Assembly (NCBI GenBank): GCA_947474005.1
Contig: CANJHI010000010.1
Span: 1 to 62,636, forward strand
Length of the DNA stretch: 62,636 bases
Direction of reading: 5' to 3'
Source: Alphaproteobacteria bacterium
Lineage (GTDB): Bacteria > Pseudomonadota > Alphaproteobacteria > Reyranellales > Reyranellaceae
Shown here: one piece after another, positions 1 to 8,217 of the stretch
Layout: every line of letters begins with the position of its first letter
How positions within the stretch are numbered: position 1 is the stretch's first letter
Notes under the pieces: model-generated
Database searches by the model: none
The model's input: only the letters and a program-made list of their open reading frames with translations
What the model was told of the DNA's origin: nothing
Program-made: the position numbers and the translations under genes

Positions 1-1
1 C

Positions 2-106
2 GACCTTTCGCTCAAGGTGTTTCCGTGGGCGCATTTTCGCAAGGCCAAAGCCGCCGTGAAGATGCACACGCAAATCGACCTGCGCGGCAATATCCCGTCA
101 TTTTGA
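2..106 (+). pseudogene. IS4-type transposase fragment, cut by the window edge
   Basis: An open frame enters from the left edge and stops at the TGA at 104-106. It reads FPWAHFRKAKAAVKMHT and then DLRGNIPSF, the conserved stretch that follows the first catalytic Asp in IS4-type DDE transposases. Full-length enzymes continue for roughly 200 more residues, including the second Asp and the Glu, so a stop directly after this block means the gene is truncated. What lies upstream is outside the window. The family is assigned from motif resemblance only. Confidence 0.55.
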
Positions 107-465
107 AGTGGTCCCGGTTGTCTGAACAGATTTTCCGCGTCGATAAGTGGAGCGTCTGCCGAGGTTAGGCTGCCACGCGGATTGGCAACAATGTGTAGTA
201 GGCTTGATCTGGTGTTGTACTGTCGGTCTTTCAATATTGCCGCTAGCTCCAGAATGCAATTGGATCTTCAGACATCTAGTGCTCGATTCCTTTGCAATTC
301 GACTACGCAGCCCTACACAATCGGAACGAACCAGACGGAGCTACGAATTCTACCGAAAGTATGAATGATCATAGTCAAGCCAAGTCGAACTTTCACCCAG
401 TGATTCGTCACCATCCGGTGGTCGTCTATTCAAGTAGCCAGCGCGATTATATCAGCAGGCTGACT
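107..465. other. Intergenic stretch without a recognisable gene
   Basis: About 360 bases between the transposase fragment and the 3' end of the disrupted oxidoreductase gene. Base composition looks more AT-rich than the flanks and the short open frames present resemble no known protein. It is probably flanking debris of the insertion-sequence remnant. I see no convincing promoter, terminator or RNA here. Confidence 0.5.
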
Positions 466-1195
466 TCACCTCCGCACCACCGGCAACACCTGCTCCGCGA
501 CAAGTTTCTTGCTCACCGCCGCATCCTCCGCCGAGGCGCCGCGCATGCCGCCGCTGATCGCCACCTTGTCGAGGCCGAGCGCCTTTAGCGCGCGCAGGCG
601 CTCGATGCAGCGGTCGGGCGTGCCGACGATGGCGAAGCGGTCGACGAAATCGTCGGTCAGCGTGCCGGCCTGGCGCGAATCGCCGCGGGTGTGGGCCTTC
701 ATGTCGTAGTTGGTGACCAGCATCTCGAGTTGCTCGCGGTCCTTGGCCGAGACCGGGCCGTTGGCCTTGCCGTGCATCACCGAGAAGCGCGCGAAGGTCG
801 TGAGACCGCCGCGCACCAGGCCGCGCGCGGCATCCATGTCGCCGTGGCAGCCGAGGTTCACATAGGCGCCGAAGGCGATGCCGTCGGGATCGAGGCCAGC
901 GTCCTGGCGGGTTTTCTTTGCGAGCGCGATGCCCCACGCCAGCCGCTCGGTGTCGGCGCCGAGGGTGAACATCACCCGCTCGGCATGCAGCGCGGACATG
1001 GCGATCACCTTGGGGCCGCTGGCGGCGACCTCGACCGGCACCTTGGTGCTGCCCTTGGCTCCAGTCTTCAGACCGTCGGCGATCCAGCCGATACGGCTGG
1101 CCGGCGGGGCGTCGTGCAGATGCAGGCCCGCGAGCGGTGGCGCCGCCTCGTGCGGGATGTCGATCTCGTCGAAGCTCACCGATTCGCCCGCGAGG

Positions 1196-1216
1196 TAAGG
1201 GCTCGTAAGAGAATAA
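1196..1216. repeat. Left target duplication and terminal inverted repeat of the IS
   Basis: TAA at 1196-1198 is the left target copy. The inverted repeat GGGCTCGTAAGAGAATAA follows at 1199-1216 and pairs with 2498-2515. Confidence 0.85.
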
Positions 1217-2515
1217 ACGAATCGTGATTTGTCGATTTCAGAAGATATGGGATTCTCAGAGTGAGGATAACACCCTATCTTGGGAGAATGATTGACGTTG
1301 AGGCGATCCGGCAACGATTTTCCGCGGTCTCCCCCTTTCTCGATGAACGGGGCCGTCGGCTTTTGGCAGCGGCTGAGGCACGGGCTGCCGGCTATGGCGG
1401 CATCGCGGCGGTGACGGCGGCGACCGGTGTAGCGGCGAGTACGATCGGGCGCGGCTTGCGCGATCTGCGCGAGACGGCGATGTCAGCGCAGCTTCGGCGC
1501 GCGGGCGGTGGGCGCAAGGCCAATATAGCCAAGGATGCGACGCTGCTGAGCGATTTAGCCGCGCTGGTCGAGCCGAGCGAGCGCGGCGATCCGCAGTCGT
1601 CGCTGCGCTGGACGTGCAAGAGCCTGCGGCGCCTGGCGCGGGAACTTCAGGGGCAAGGTCATCAAGCGAGCCACACGTTGGTCGGTGAGCTGCTCGATGA
1701 CATGGGCTTCAGCCTCCAAGGTAATAGCAAGACGCAGGAAGGCTGTAGCCATCCCGATCGCGACGCGCAGTTTTGCTACATCGACGCCGCGGCGAGGGCA
1801 GCACTGGCCGACAACGAGCCGGTGATCTCGGTCGACACGAAGAAGAAGGAACTGGTCGGCAACTTCAAGAATGGCGGCCGCGAATATCGTCCGGCCGGTG
1901 ATCCCGAAAAGGTCCGGGTCCACGACTTCCTGATCAAGGACCTCGGCCGCGCGGTGCCGTATGGCGTCTACGATCTCGCCGCCAATGCCGGCTGGGTCAA
2001 TCTCGGGATCGACCACGATACCGGAGCCTTCGCCGTGCACAGCATTCGTCGCTGGTGGCGCGACATGGGGCGCGCCCGCTATCCCGAGGCAACCCGGCTG
2101 CTGATCACCGCCGATGGCGGTGGCAGCAACGGATCGCGCCTGCGTTTGTGGAAGCGGGAGTTGCAAACACTGGCCAACGAAATCGGCATCGCAATCACCG
2201 TCCATCACCTGCCGCCTGGCACCAGCAAGTGGAACAAGATCGAGCACCGCCTGTTCTCTTTCATCAGCCAGAACTGGCGCGCCAAGCCCCTCGTCAGCTA
2301 TCGTGTCATCGTCGACTTGATCGCCGCTACCACCACCACGACCGGCCTCACCGTGCGCTGCGAGATCGACGACAACGTCTATCCAAAAGGTGTCGCCGTC
2401 TCGAACGCCGAGATGGCGGCAATCAACCTCTCTCGCCACCAATTCCACGGCGATTGGAACTACACCATCGCCCCGAACTCATCGTAAGATAGAGCGATTA
2501 TTCCTTAACGAGCCC
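1199..2515 (+). mobile_element. Complete ISAzo13-type insertion sequence (1317 bp)
   Basis: The element is bounded by imperfect terminal inverted repeats beginning GGGCTCGT (1199-1216 and 2498-2515, 15 of 18 bases matching) and flanked by a 3-bp direct duplication TAA (1196-1198 and 2516-2518). It holds a single transposase gene. Insertion is inside the LLM oxidoreductase gene, and excision in silico restores that reading frame exactly, which fixes the ends. Uninterrupted transposase, intact ends and a clean target duplication point to a recent and possibly still active insertion. Confidence 0.88.
1288..2487 (+). CDS. ISAzo13-family transposase
   Basis: DDE transposase that would cut and join the ends of the surrounding element. 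The chosen ATG (1288) follows a TTGGGAG ribosome-binding site; an upstream in-frame GTG at 1261 adds nine unlikely residues. The product is about 399 residues. The N-terminal part holds a helix-turn-helix-like region (VTAATGVAASTIGRGLRDL). The catalytic core has Asp in VISVDTKKKE, Asp in LLITADGGGSNG and Glu in WNKIEHRLFSF, spaced as in ISAzo13 transposases. No stop or frameshift is present, so the enzyme should be functional. It is read opposite to the interrupted oxidoreductase gene. Confidence 0.88.
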   Translation: MIDVEAIRQRFSAVSPFLDERGRRLLAAAEARAAGYGGIAAVTAATGVAASTIGRGLRDLRETAMSAQLRRAGGGRKANIAKDATLLSDLAALVEPSERGDPQSSLRWTCKSLRRLARELQGQGHQASHTLVGELLDDMGFSLQGNSKTQEGCSHPDRDAQFCYIDAAARAALADNEPVISVDTKKKELVGNFKNGGREYRPAGDPEKVRVHDFLIKDLGRAVPYGVYDLAANAGWVNLGIDHDTGAFAVHSIRRWWRDMGRARYPEATRLLITADGGGSNGSRLRLWKRELQTLANEIGIAITVHHLPPGTSKWNKIEHRLFSFISQNWRAKPLVSYRVIVDLIAATTTTTGLTVRCEIDDNVYPKGVAVSNAEMAAINLSRHQFHGDWNYTIAPNSS

Positions 2516-2518
2516 TAA
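2498..2518. repeat. Right terminal inverted repeat and target duplication of the IS
   Basis: The reverse complement of 2498-2515 is GGGCTCGTTAAGGAATAA, matching the left end at 15 of 18 positions. TAA at 2516-2518 is the second target copy. Confidence 0.85.
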
Positions 2519-2920
2519 AGCTGAAGGTGGCGCAGGTAGCGTTCGAACTGGGCGAGCCGCGCCGGCGCGCGGCCGAGATGGGCGAGTGCGGAGTCTCCGC
2601 GGCCGATGCCGAGCACGGCACGGCCGTTGGAGATGCGGTTGACGCTGGCGATGGCGGTGGCGGTCGCCGCGGCATGGCGGGTGACCGAGTTGGTGACGCC
2701 GGTGCCGAGGCCAATGCGCGTGGTGACGGTCGCCGCGAGCGCCAGCGAGACGTAGGGATCGCCGGAGAGGTTCTGCGAATCGACCACCAGCATGCCGTCC
2801 CAGCCGGCCGCCTCGATCTCCTGCGCGGTGCGCGCCGCGCCGCGCGCCGACGCGACGCCCGTGGTCCAGAGTTGCACGTTTCGTCCCCTTCTTCTTAAAA
2901 CGGTCGCATTGCCGCCCCAC

Positions 2921-4351
2921 ATGAAGCCGGTGACCGGCCCGGAAAACAAGCTCCTCGAAGGACCCATCCTTCGTTCATTGCTGACGCTCGCCGTGCCGAT
3001 CGTGGCCGCGAACATCCTGCAATCGGCCTACCAGATCATCGATGCCTTCTGGGTGGGGCGGTTGGGCGGCGCGGCGGTTGCCGCCGTATCGCTCAGCTTT
3101 CCCGTGATGTTCCTGATGTTCGCGGTCGGCGCCGGCCTGTCGATCGCAGGCTCGACGCTCATCGCGCAATATGTCGGTGCGCGGAATGAGAAGATGGTGG
3201 CCCATGTCGCAGGGCAGACCCTGCTGATGGTGGTGCTGGCCTCCCTCGTCCTGGGAACGGTCGGCTATTTCACGGCACCCTCGCTGCTTCGCCTCATGGG
3301 TGTTGCCCCTGACGTCTACCCCGGCGCGCTCGGGTTCATGCGCGTGTCCTTCATCGGGCTCGTCTTCAATTTCACCTTCTTCGTCTTCCAGGCGATCATG
3401 CGCGGCATCGGCAAGCCGATGCTGCCGGTCTACATCGTGCTGGGCACGGTCTGCCTGAACTTCGTCCTGGATCCGCTGCTGATCTTCGGCTGGGGTCCGG
3501 TCCCGGGTTACGGCGTCATGGGGGCGGCGATCGCAACGCTGGCCACCCAGAGCATCGCCGCCGTCATCGGCATCGTCATCCTGCGCCTGGGGATGCACGG
3601 CATTCACGTGCGGCGCCGCGATTTCATTCCCGACCTCGGCTACATCAAGCGTGCCTTCTTCCTGGGCTTTCCCGCCTCGATCGAGCTGTCGGCCCGCGCG
3701 CTGGGGCTGATGGTGATGACCTTCCTGATCGCGAGCTTCGGGACGCTCACGCTCGCGGCCTACGGCGTGGGATCGAACATCCTCCAGGTGGTGACGATCC
3801 CGGCCATGGGACTGTCGATGGCCGTTTCCACCCTGGTCGGACAGAATATCGGTGCCGGCAACATCGACCGCGCGGCGCGCATCGGGCAGCTCGGGGCGGC
3901 CCTCGGCTTCGGCGGCCTGACGACGCTCGGACTCATCGTCTTTCTGTTCGCCCCCCATCTGGTCGCGTTCTTCGTGCCCAGCGATGCAGGCGTCATCGCC
4001 GCGGGTGCGGGCTTCCTGCGCATCATGGCGCTCGCCTGGGGTTTCATGGGCGTGCAGTTCGCACTGACCGGCGTATTCCGGGCGTCGGGCAACATGGTGG
4101 TGACCATGGTGCTGACGCTGGTGTCGCAATGGGTTCTTCAGTTTCCCCTGGCCTACGTGCTCTCCAAGCACACCACGCTGGGCGCCGAAGGCATCTGGTG
4201 GGCGCTGCCGATCTCGAATGTCGTCACCGCCCTCATCACGATCGGTCTCTACGCCAAGGGCGACTGGAAGAAGAAGCGCCTGATCGAGCCCGAGGAAGAA
4301 CTCGCCGGCAAGGTCACCGAGGACATCCTCGTCGGTGAGGTGGCGCGATAA
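2921..4351 (+). CDS. MATE family multidrug/toxin efflux transporter
   Basis: Inner-membrane exporter of the MATE (MatE/NorM/DinF) family, about 476 residues with around twelve hydrophobic segments and two homologous halves. The start ATG at 2921 gives MKPVTGPENKLLEGPILRSLLTLAVPIV, where the LLEGPI..SLL..A.P entry into the first helix is typical; a longer frame from 2792 overlaps the divergent oxidoreductase gene and is not credible. Only 43 bases separate it from that gene's start, so the two promoters must be back to back. A TetR-type regulator follows 44 bases downstream. Substrate cannot be read from sequence; Na+ or H+ antiport is the family mechanism. Confidence 0.9.
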   Translation: MKPVTGPENKLLEGPILRSLLTLAVPIVAANILQSAYQIIDAFWVGRLGGAAVAAVSLSFPVMFLMFAVGAGLSIAGSTLIAQYVGARNEKMVAHVAGQTLLMVVLASLVLGTVGYFTAPSLLRLMGVAPDVYPGALGFMRVSFIGLVFNFTFFVFQAIMRGIGKPMLPVYIVLGTVCLNFVLDPLLIFGWGPVPGYGVMGAAIATLATQSIAAVIGIVILRLGMHGIHVRRRDFIPDLGYIKRAFFLGFPASIELSARALGLMVMTFLIASFGTLTLAAYGVGSNILQVVTIPAMGLSMAVSTLVGQNIGAGNIDRAARIGQLGAALGFGGLTTLGLIVFLFAPHLVAFFVPSDAGVIAAGAGFLRIMALAWGFMGVQFALTGVFRASGNMVVTMVLTLVSQWVLQFPLAYVLSKHTTLGAEGIWWALPISNVVTALITIGLYAKGDWKKKRLIEPEEELAGKVTEDILVGEVAR

Positions 4352-4378
4352 CGCCGCCTGTTGCCGCTGCAGCCTTTG

Positions 4379-4397
4379 ATGTAAACTCCATTAACAT
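4379..4397. promoter_or_regulatory. Palindromic operator overlapping the tetR start (8-3-8)
   Basis: ATGTAAAC-TCC-ATTAACAT is an imperfect inverted repeat whose last bases include the AT of the tetR start codon. The same architecture recurs at 5062-5080, supporting a shared regulator-binding site, presumably for the adjacent TetR protein (autoregulation). Confidence 0.6.
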
Positions 4398-5028
4398 GAG
4401 CTGGAAAAAGCGCGCCGAGGGCGCCTACCACCACGGCAATCTGCGCGAGGCTCTGATCCAGGCCGCGCGTGAGTTGATCAAGGAGAAGGGCCCGGCGGGC
4501 TTCACCTTCGCCGATGCCGCGCGTTCGGCGGGCGTCAGTCCAGCCGCGCCCTACCGCCACTTCCGCGACCGCGAGGCGCTGCTGGCCGATGTCGCCCGCG
4601 AAGGCTTCCAGCGGTTCGAAGCGATGCTCGCCAACGGCTGGAACGGCGGCAAGCCCGACGCGATGACGGCGTTCAACAATGTCGGCAAGGCTTACCTCGC
4701 CTTCGCCCGCGCCGAGCCCGCGTATTATGCGGCAATGTTCGAATCGGGCCTGCCACCCGACCTCAGTCCCGACCTGCGCGCCGCCTCGGAGCGGGCCTTC
4801 GGCATGCTGCGCACCGCGGCCGACGGCGTGGTGGCGCTTCTGCCGGCCGGCAAACGGCCGCCCGCCTTGATGATGAGCCTGCACATCTGGTCGATGGCGC
4901 ATGGCATCGCCTCCCTGTTCGGCCGCGGCGACGCCGGGCGCCGGACGCTGCCCATGACCGCCGAGGAACTGCTGGAATCGGCCATGCTGATCTATCTGCA
5001 GGGCTTGGGTTTTTCACAGAAGACCTAG
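4396..5028 (+). CDS. TetR/AcrR family regulator with WHG-type C-terminal domain
   Basis: DNA-binding repressor of 210 residues. Residues 10-60 form the TetR helix-turn-helix (FTFADAARSAGVSPAAPYRHF), and the C-terminal domain carries the WHG signature (IWSMAHGIASLFG). The ATG at 4396 has no evident Shine-Dalgarno sequence and sits on the edge of a palindromic operator, so translation may be leaderless. A related operator lies before the downstream DUF2852 gene, so this regulator probably controls itself and that gene, and perhaps responds to a substrate of the upstream MATE exporter. Ligand unknown. Confidence 0.88.
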   Translation: MSWKKRAEGAYHHGNLREALIQAARELIKEKGPAGFTFADAARSAGVSPAAPYRHFRDREALLADVAREGFQRFEAMLANGWNGGKPDAMTAFNNVGKAYLAFARAEPAYYAAMFESGLPPDLSPDLRAASERAFGMLRTAADGVVALLPAGKRPPALMMSLHIWSMAHGIASLFGRGDAGRRTLPMTAEELLESAMLIYLQGLGFSQKT

Positions 5029-5061
5029 GCGACCCCTTGACTCCCTGGGGTCGAATGCCCA

Positions 5062-5086
5062 ATGTAAATGTCGTTAACATTTACAT
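5062..5086. promoter_or_regulatory. Operator upstream of the DUF2852 gene
   Basis: Positions 5062-5080 (ATGTAAAT-GTC-GTTAACAT) repeat the 8-3-8 layout found at the tetR start. The wider 5062-5086 is also a perfect 10-bp inverted repeat around CGTTA. A third half site with GTTAAC follows at 5088-5093. A dimeric TetR protein binding here would block the promoter of the gene starting at 5113. Confidence 0.6.
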
Positions 5087-5112
5087 CGTTAACGCTCTCA
5101 CTGGAGGCCGTA

Positions 5113-5568
5113 ATGACGGGCCTGATGGAAAGACTGGACGACATACCCCGGCCCGCCTGGATCGCCCTGGTGGTCATAAGCTTCATCGTATTCTGGCCGG
5201 TTGGCCTCGCCCTTCTCATCTACCTGAAATGGAGTGGACGCATGTTTTGCTCTCGCCACGCCCGCTGGGGCGCCTGGAACACGCCCGACGGCCGCTCCGA
5301 AGGCCGCGAGGCGCGCGAGGAATTCCGCGCCTGGCGCCGCCGCCACCGCTGGGGCCGCCAAGGCGGCTCGGGCAACGTCGCCTTCGACGAGTACCGCGAG
5401 GAGACGCTGCGCAAGCTCGACGAGGAGCAGCGCGAGTTCCGCGACTTCCTCGACCGGCTGCGCGCCGCCAAGGACCGTGCCGAGTTCGACGACTTCATGG
5501 CCGAGCGCCGCAACCGCCCCGAGGCGCCCCAGCCCAGCACGCCGCCGGCGGTCCCGCCCACGGCCTGA
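5113..5568 (+). CDS. DUF2852 family membrane protein
   Basis: Small inner-membrane protein of about 151 residues. Start ATG 5113 has a strong CTGGAGG ribosome-binding site. Residues 10-35 (RPAWIALVVISFIVFWPVG) hold one transmembrane helix with a second short hydrophobic stretch, followed by the charged MFCSRHARWGAW segment and a long Arg/Glu-rich helix (EYREETLRKLDEEQREF). This is the layout of DUF2852 proteins of alphaproteobacteria, whose function is unknown. Upstream operators suggest control by the preceding TetR regulator; a hairpin terminator follows. Confidence 0.82.
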   Translation: MTGLMERLDDIPRPAWIALVVISFIVFWPVGLALLIYLKWSGRMFCSRHARWGAWNTPDGRSEGREAREEFRAWRRRHRWGRQGGSGNVAFDEYREETLRKLDEEQREFRDFLDRLRAAKDRAEFDDFMAERRNRPEAPQPSTPPAVPPTA

Positions 5569-5597
5569 TCTCTTCTCCCTGATTGGGAGGAACCGAT

Positions 5598-5630
5598 CGC
5601 CCGCAACGCCGCCCGCGTTGCGGGCGGTTT
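5598..5630 (+). terminator. Hairpin terminator after the DUF2852 gene
   Basis: An 11-bp perfect stem (5598-5608 with 5616-5626, CGCCCGCAACG and its complement) with a 7-base loop, followed by GTTTCG. The U-tract is weak. It lies between the end of the + strand gene and the 3' end of the convergent - strand gene, so it may serve both. Confidence 0.6.
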
Positions 5631-5634
5631 CGTG

Positions 5635-6270
5635 TCAGTAGTCGAGCTTCATCGGCAGGCGATATCTGGCCGCCTGGCGCACGGCTTCCATCAGCGCCGC
5701 GAAGCCATGCCGCGCGCGCAGTTCCAGCGGCGCCTCGTCGGAGGGCGACCGGCGAACCCATTCCTTCACCGCAGCGTCGTCGGCCTTCCAGGTCGCGTCG
5801 TTGAGATCGGCAAGCTGGCGCCCGAGCAGGGGCACCGAGCCGATGACGATCCGGTGCCCGCCGACGCCTTCGCTCTCGAACGTCAAGGGGAAGTCGCTGG
5901 GCAGCCACAGCTCGACGTTGCCCACGAGATGGGAATAGCGCGACCGGAAACCCTCGGCGTTGCTGCGCGCCAGCGCCGGATCGTGTTCCCAGTCGTCGGG
6001 CAGGAGGCTGGCGCGGCCGAGCCCGGGATGCTCGGCGTAGGCCGCCCACAGGACCAGGGCGGCGAAACCGCCCCATCCCAGCCGGCCCTTGAAGTGCGGC
6101 GCGCCGGGCGTTTCGTCCCAATCGAGCGTTCCGGCGATCGTGTCACCCAGTCTTTCACTCAAGCCGCTACGCCAGGTGAGGATGGCCGGTAGAAGGTGGT
6201 CAGGGTTTCTCTCGACGGCCGCGCGTGCGTAGTAATTCGTGAGCGATCCGACATAGACGTCGAGGGCCAT
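5635..6270 (-). CDS. Conserved protein of unknown function, tandem paralogue 1
   Basis: A 211-residue protein I cannot assign to a named family. It begins MALDVYVGSLTNYYA and ends RLPMKLDY, the same ends as its neighbour at 6395-7099, with shared internal blocks (GWGG.AL.LWAAY.EHP, ELWLP, LADLNDATWKAD). Compared with the paralogue it lacks roughly 28 residues after YYA. No signal peptide or membrane helix is seen, so it is probably cytoplasmic. The two genes clearly arose by tandem duplication and diverged. Confidence 0.75.
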   Translation of the reverse strand: MALDVYVGSLTNYYARAAVERNPDHLLPAILTWRSGLSERLGDTIAGTLDWDETPGAPHFKGRLGWGGFAALVLWAAYAEHPGLGRASLLPDDWEHDPALARSNAEGFRSRYSHLVGNVELWLPSDFPLTFESEGVGGHRIVIGSVPLLGRQLADLNDATWKADDAAVKEWVRRSPSDEAPLELRARHGFAALMEAVRQAARYRLPMKLDY

Positions 6271-6394
6271 GTACGACTGACTCCCCCTGCCAACATCCGA
6301 CGCCGTGGCGTCCCACTACCCTCAGTTGCTTAATGTATATGTCACTCCCGCGAACATCCGCAACGGTATTTATCCGCGGTCCGACGATCGTCGG

Positions 6395-7099
6395 CTAATA
6401 GTCGAGCTTCATCGGCAGGCGATGTTGGCACGCATACTCCGCCAAGAAGAACATTTCGGAGAAGCCGTACTTCGCCAAGTCCTCAAGTGCGGCATCGCCG
6501 GCGGGCGCGTACTCACCCCATCTTTCAATCGTGGCCCTGTCTGCCTGCCACGTCATGTCGTTCAGGGCCTGGAGGTTGGCCCAAAGAGTCGCCGTGGAGC
6601 CGAAGGTGACAATGTCGTCATTCGGCGCATTCGCCTTGAAAGTGAAACCGAATGCAGCGGGCAGCCAGAACTCGATGCTGCGTATGACATGTGGGAATAA
6701 ATTTGTCGCATCGGCGGCTGTCGAGCGTTTGTAGGCCAGATCTTCCCAATGCTCGACGTAGCGCGGCGGCCGCGCCAAGTCGGGATGTTCGACATAGGCA
6801 GCCCAGAGAATCAGTGCGCCATAACCACCCCAGCCAGGCCGGCCGGTCATGTAATCTTCATACGACTCGTCCCAGCCCAGCGGTTCAAGGATGTTCTCTC
6901 CTAGAGCATCGCTCAAGCTTGCCCGCCAGTCGGCGATCATCGGAAGTATCTTTGCCGGATCCTTTACGGCGTCGTCCTCACCGCGCGTGGAAATGATATG
7001 ATATTGGAAACCCCGCTCGCGCGCCGCCGCTTGCGCGACGTTTTCCCACTGCCCTGCGTAATACAGCGTGAGCGGTCCGACGTAGACGTCCAGGGCCAT
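6395..7099 (-). CDS. Conserved protein of unknown function, tandem paralogue 2
   Basis: A 234-residue paralogue of the preceding gene, with identical first eight (MALDVYVG) and last eight (RLPMKLDY) residues. It keeps the segment missing from paralogue 1 (GQWENVAQ... to about residue 45), so it is probably closer to the ancestral form. Trp-rich and soluble in appearance. The gap to paralogue 1 is 124 bases. The coding DNA looks less GC-rich than its neighbours, which may mean acquisition. The conserved 8-residue ends suggest both termini matter for function. Confidence 0.75.
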   Translation of the reverse strand: MALDVYVGPLTLYYAGQWENVAQAAARERGFQYHIISTRGEDDAVKDPAKILPMIADWRASLSDALGENILEPLGWDESYEDYMTGRPGWGGYGALILWAAYVEHPDLARPPRYVEHWEDLAYKRSTAADATNLFPHVIRSIEFWLPAAFGFTFKANAPNDDIVTFGSTATLWANLQALNDMTWQADRATIERWGEYAPAGDAALEDLAKYGFSEMFFLAEYACQHRLPMKLDY

Positions 7100-7184
7100 A
7101 CACGTCCTCCATATGATCTTGCTACTTCAGGTAGCATTGTAATATGTATTTTCTTTCAGACGAATATGTGGCGCAATCCCGAAA

Positions 7185-8177
7185 TTATTGCGGCTCGAGA
7201 TTGAGGCCCTTCACTAGGTCGATCCAGATCGGACCCTGCTCGGCCATGATCTTCTCGAAGAAGGCCTGGTCCTGCGCCGCACGGTCGATGCCGAACGTGT
7301 CCAGGATCTTCAGGATACGCTCGCTCTTGCCGGCCTCGACCATCAGGTCGGAGAGCTTCTTCACGATCTCCTTGGGCATCCCGATCGGGCCGACCAGGCA
7401 GATGAAGCCCTGCACCTGGAAGGCGACATCGGTCACGCCCTGTTCGTAGAAAGTGCCGACGTCGGGCAGCTTCTTCATCCGCTCCTTGGTCGGCACGGCA
7501 ATCGCGCGGCCGTTGCCGCTTTGCAGCACGCTGGTGGCGGCCGCATAGCTGCCGCTGCCGCCCTGGATGGCGCCCGACATCACGTCGGTCCACATCGGCG
7601 CCTCGCCGCGATAGTGAACGGCCTCCATCTTCAGCCCGTAGTGGCGGTTCAGCGCCTCGACGGCGACGTGGCTGTAGGAGCCCGCGCCGTAGGTGCCGAG
7701 GCTGACCTTGTTGTTGCGGGCATACTCGACGAATTCCTTGAGATTCTTGGCCGGCACGTCCTTGTTGATGATCAGCGGCAGGTGCCCCGCGTCCATCCAT
7801 GAGATCAGGGCGAAGTCCTTGTCCGGGTCGTAGGGCAGCTTCTTGAACAGCACCTTGTTCATGATCATCGTGGTCGAGATCGTCCACATCAGCGTGTAGC
7901 CGTCGGGCGCCGCGCTCTTCACCTGCTCAGCGGCGATGGCGCCGCTGGCGCCGGCCTTGTTCTCGACCGAGACCGGCTGGCCAGTCTTCTGCGCGATGAA
8001 GTCGCCATAGGCGCGGGCGAAGGTGTCGGTGAGGCCACCGGCCGGATAGCCGACGATGATGCGGATGGGCTTGCTGGGCCAAGATGCCTGGGCGATGGCA
8101 GGCACGGACAAGGTGCTGGCCGCGACGGCTGCAGAACCAAAGCGCAGCACTTCACGCCGCGATGGACGAACGGTCAT
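7185..8177 (-). CDS. Tripartite tricarboxylate transporter receptor (Bug/TctC), copy 1
   Basis: Periplasmic solute-binding protein of 330 residues. It starts with a Tat-like signal (SRREVLRFGSAAVAASTLSVPAIAQA) and continues with the Bug hallmark WPSKPIRIIVGYPAGGLTD, then ENKAGASGAIAAEQV and PDGYTLM. Bug proteins deliver carboxylates or similar ligands to TctAB membrane permeases, none of which is in the window, so this may be an orphan receptor. It is last in a row with a second receptor (8322-9293) and a CoA-transferase (9339-10532). Between the two receptors lies the decayed tail of another CoA-transferase, so this gene belongs to a duplicated module. Confidence 0.93.
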   Translation of the reverse strand: MTVRPSRREVLRFGSAAVAASTLSVPAIAQASWPSKPIRIIVGYPAGGLTDTFARAYGDFIAQKTGQPVSVENKAGASGAIAAEQVKSAAPDGYTLMWTISTTMIMNKVLFKKLPYDPDKDFALISWMDAGHLPLIINKDVPAKNLKEFVEYARNNKVSLGTYGAGSYSHVAVEALNRHYGLKMEAVHYRGEAPMWTDVMSGAIQGGSGSYAAATSVLQSGNGRAIAVPTKERMKKLPDVGTFYEQGVTDVAFQVQGFICLVGPIGMPKEIVKKLSDLMVEAGKSERILKILDTFGIDRAAQDQAFFEKIMAEQGPIWIDLVKGLNLEPQ

Positions 8178-8217
8178 TTCTTCCTCCCTGCGGCGCGCCC
8201 TCTATTGTCACGACGGT

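Larger units (their letters stand above)
466..2877 (-). pseudogene. LLM-class flavin-dependent oxidoreductase gene disrupted by an insertion sequence
   Basis: The gene starts with GTG at 2877 (VQLWTTGVASARG) and its first 120 codons run to 2518. The remaining roughly 240 codons lie at 466-1198, ending in TGA at 466-468. Between them sits the ISAzo13-type element at 1199-2515. Removing the element and one copy of the TAA target duplication restores one continuous frame across the joint (HLQL-YLAGESVSF). The N-terminal half has the luciferase-like TIM-barrel features of F420/FMN-dependent enzymes (GWDGMLVVDSQNL, TRIGLGTGVTN); the C-terminal half has the usual FAIVGTPDRCIERLRAL segment. At the joint the element supplies a TAG that ends the N-terminal product. 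The gene should be inactive in this strain. Substrate unknown. Confidence 0.85.
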
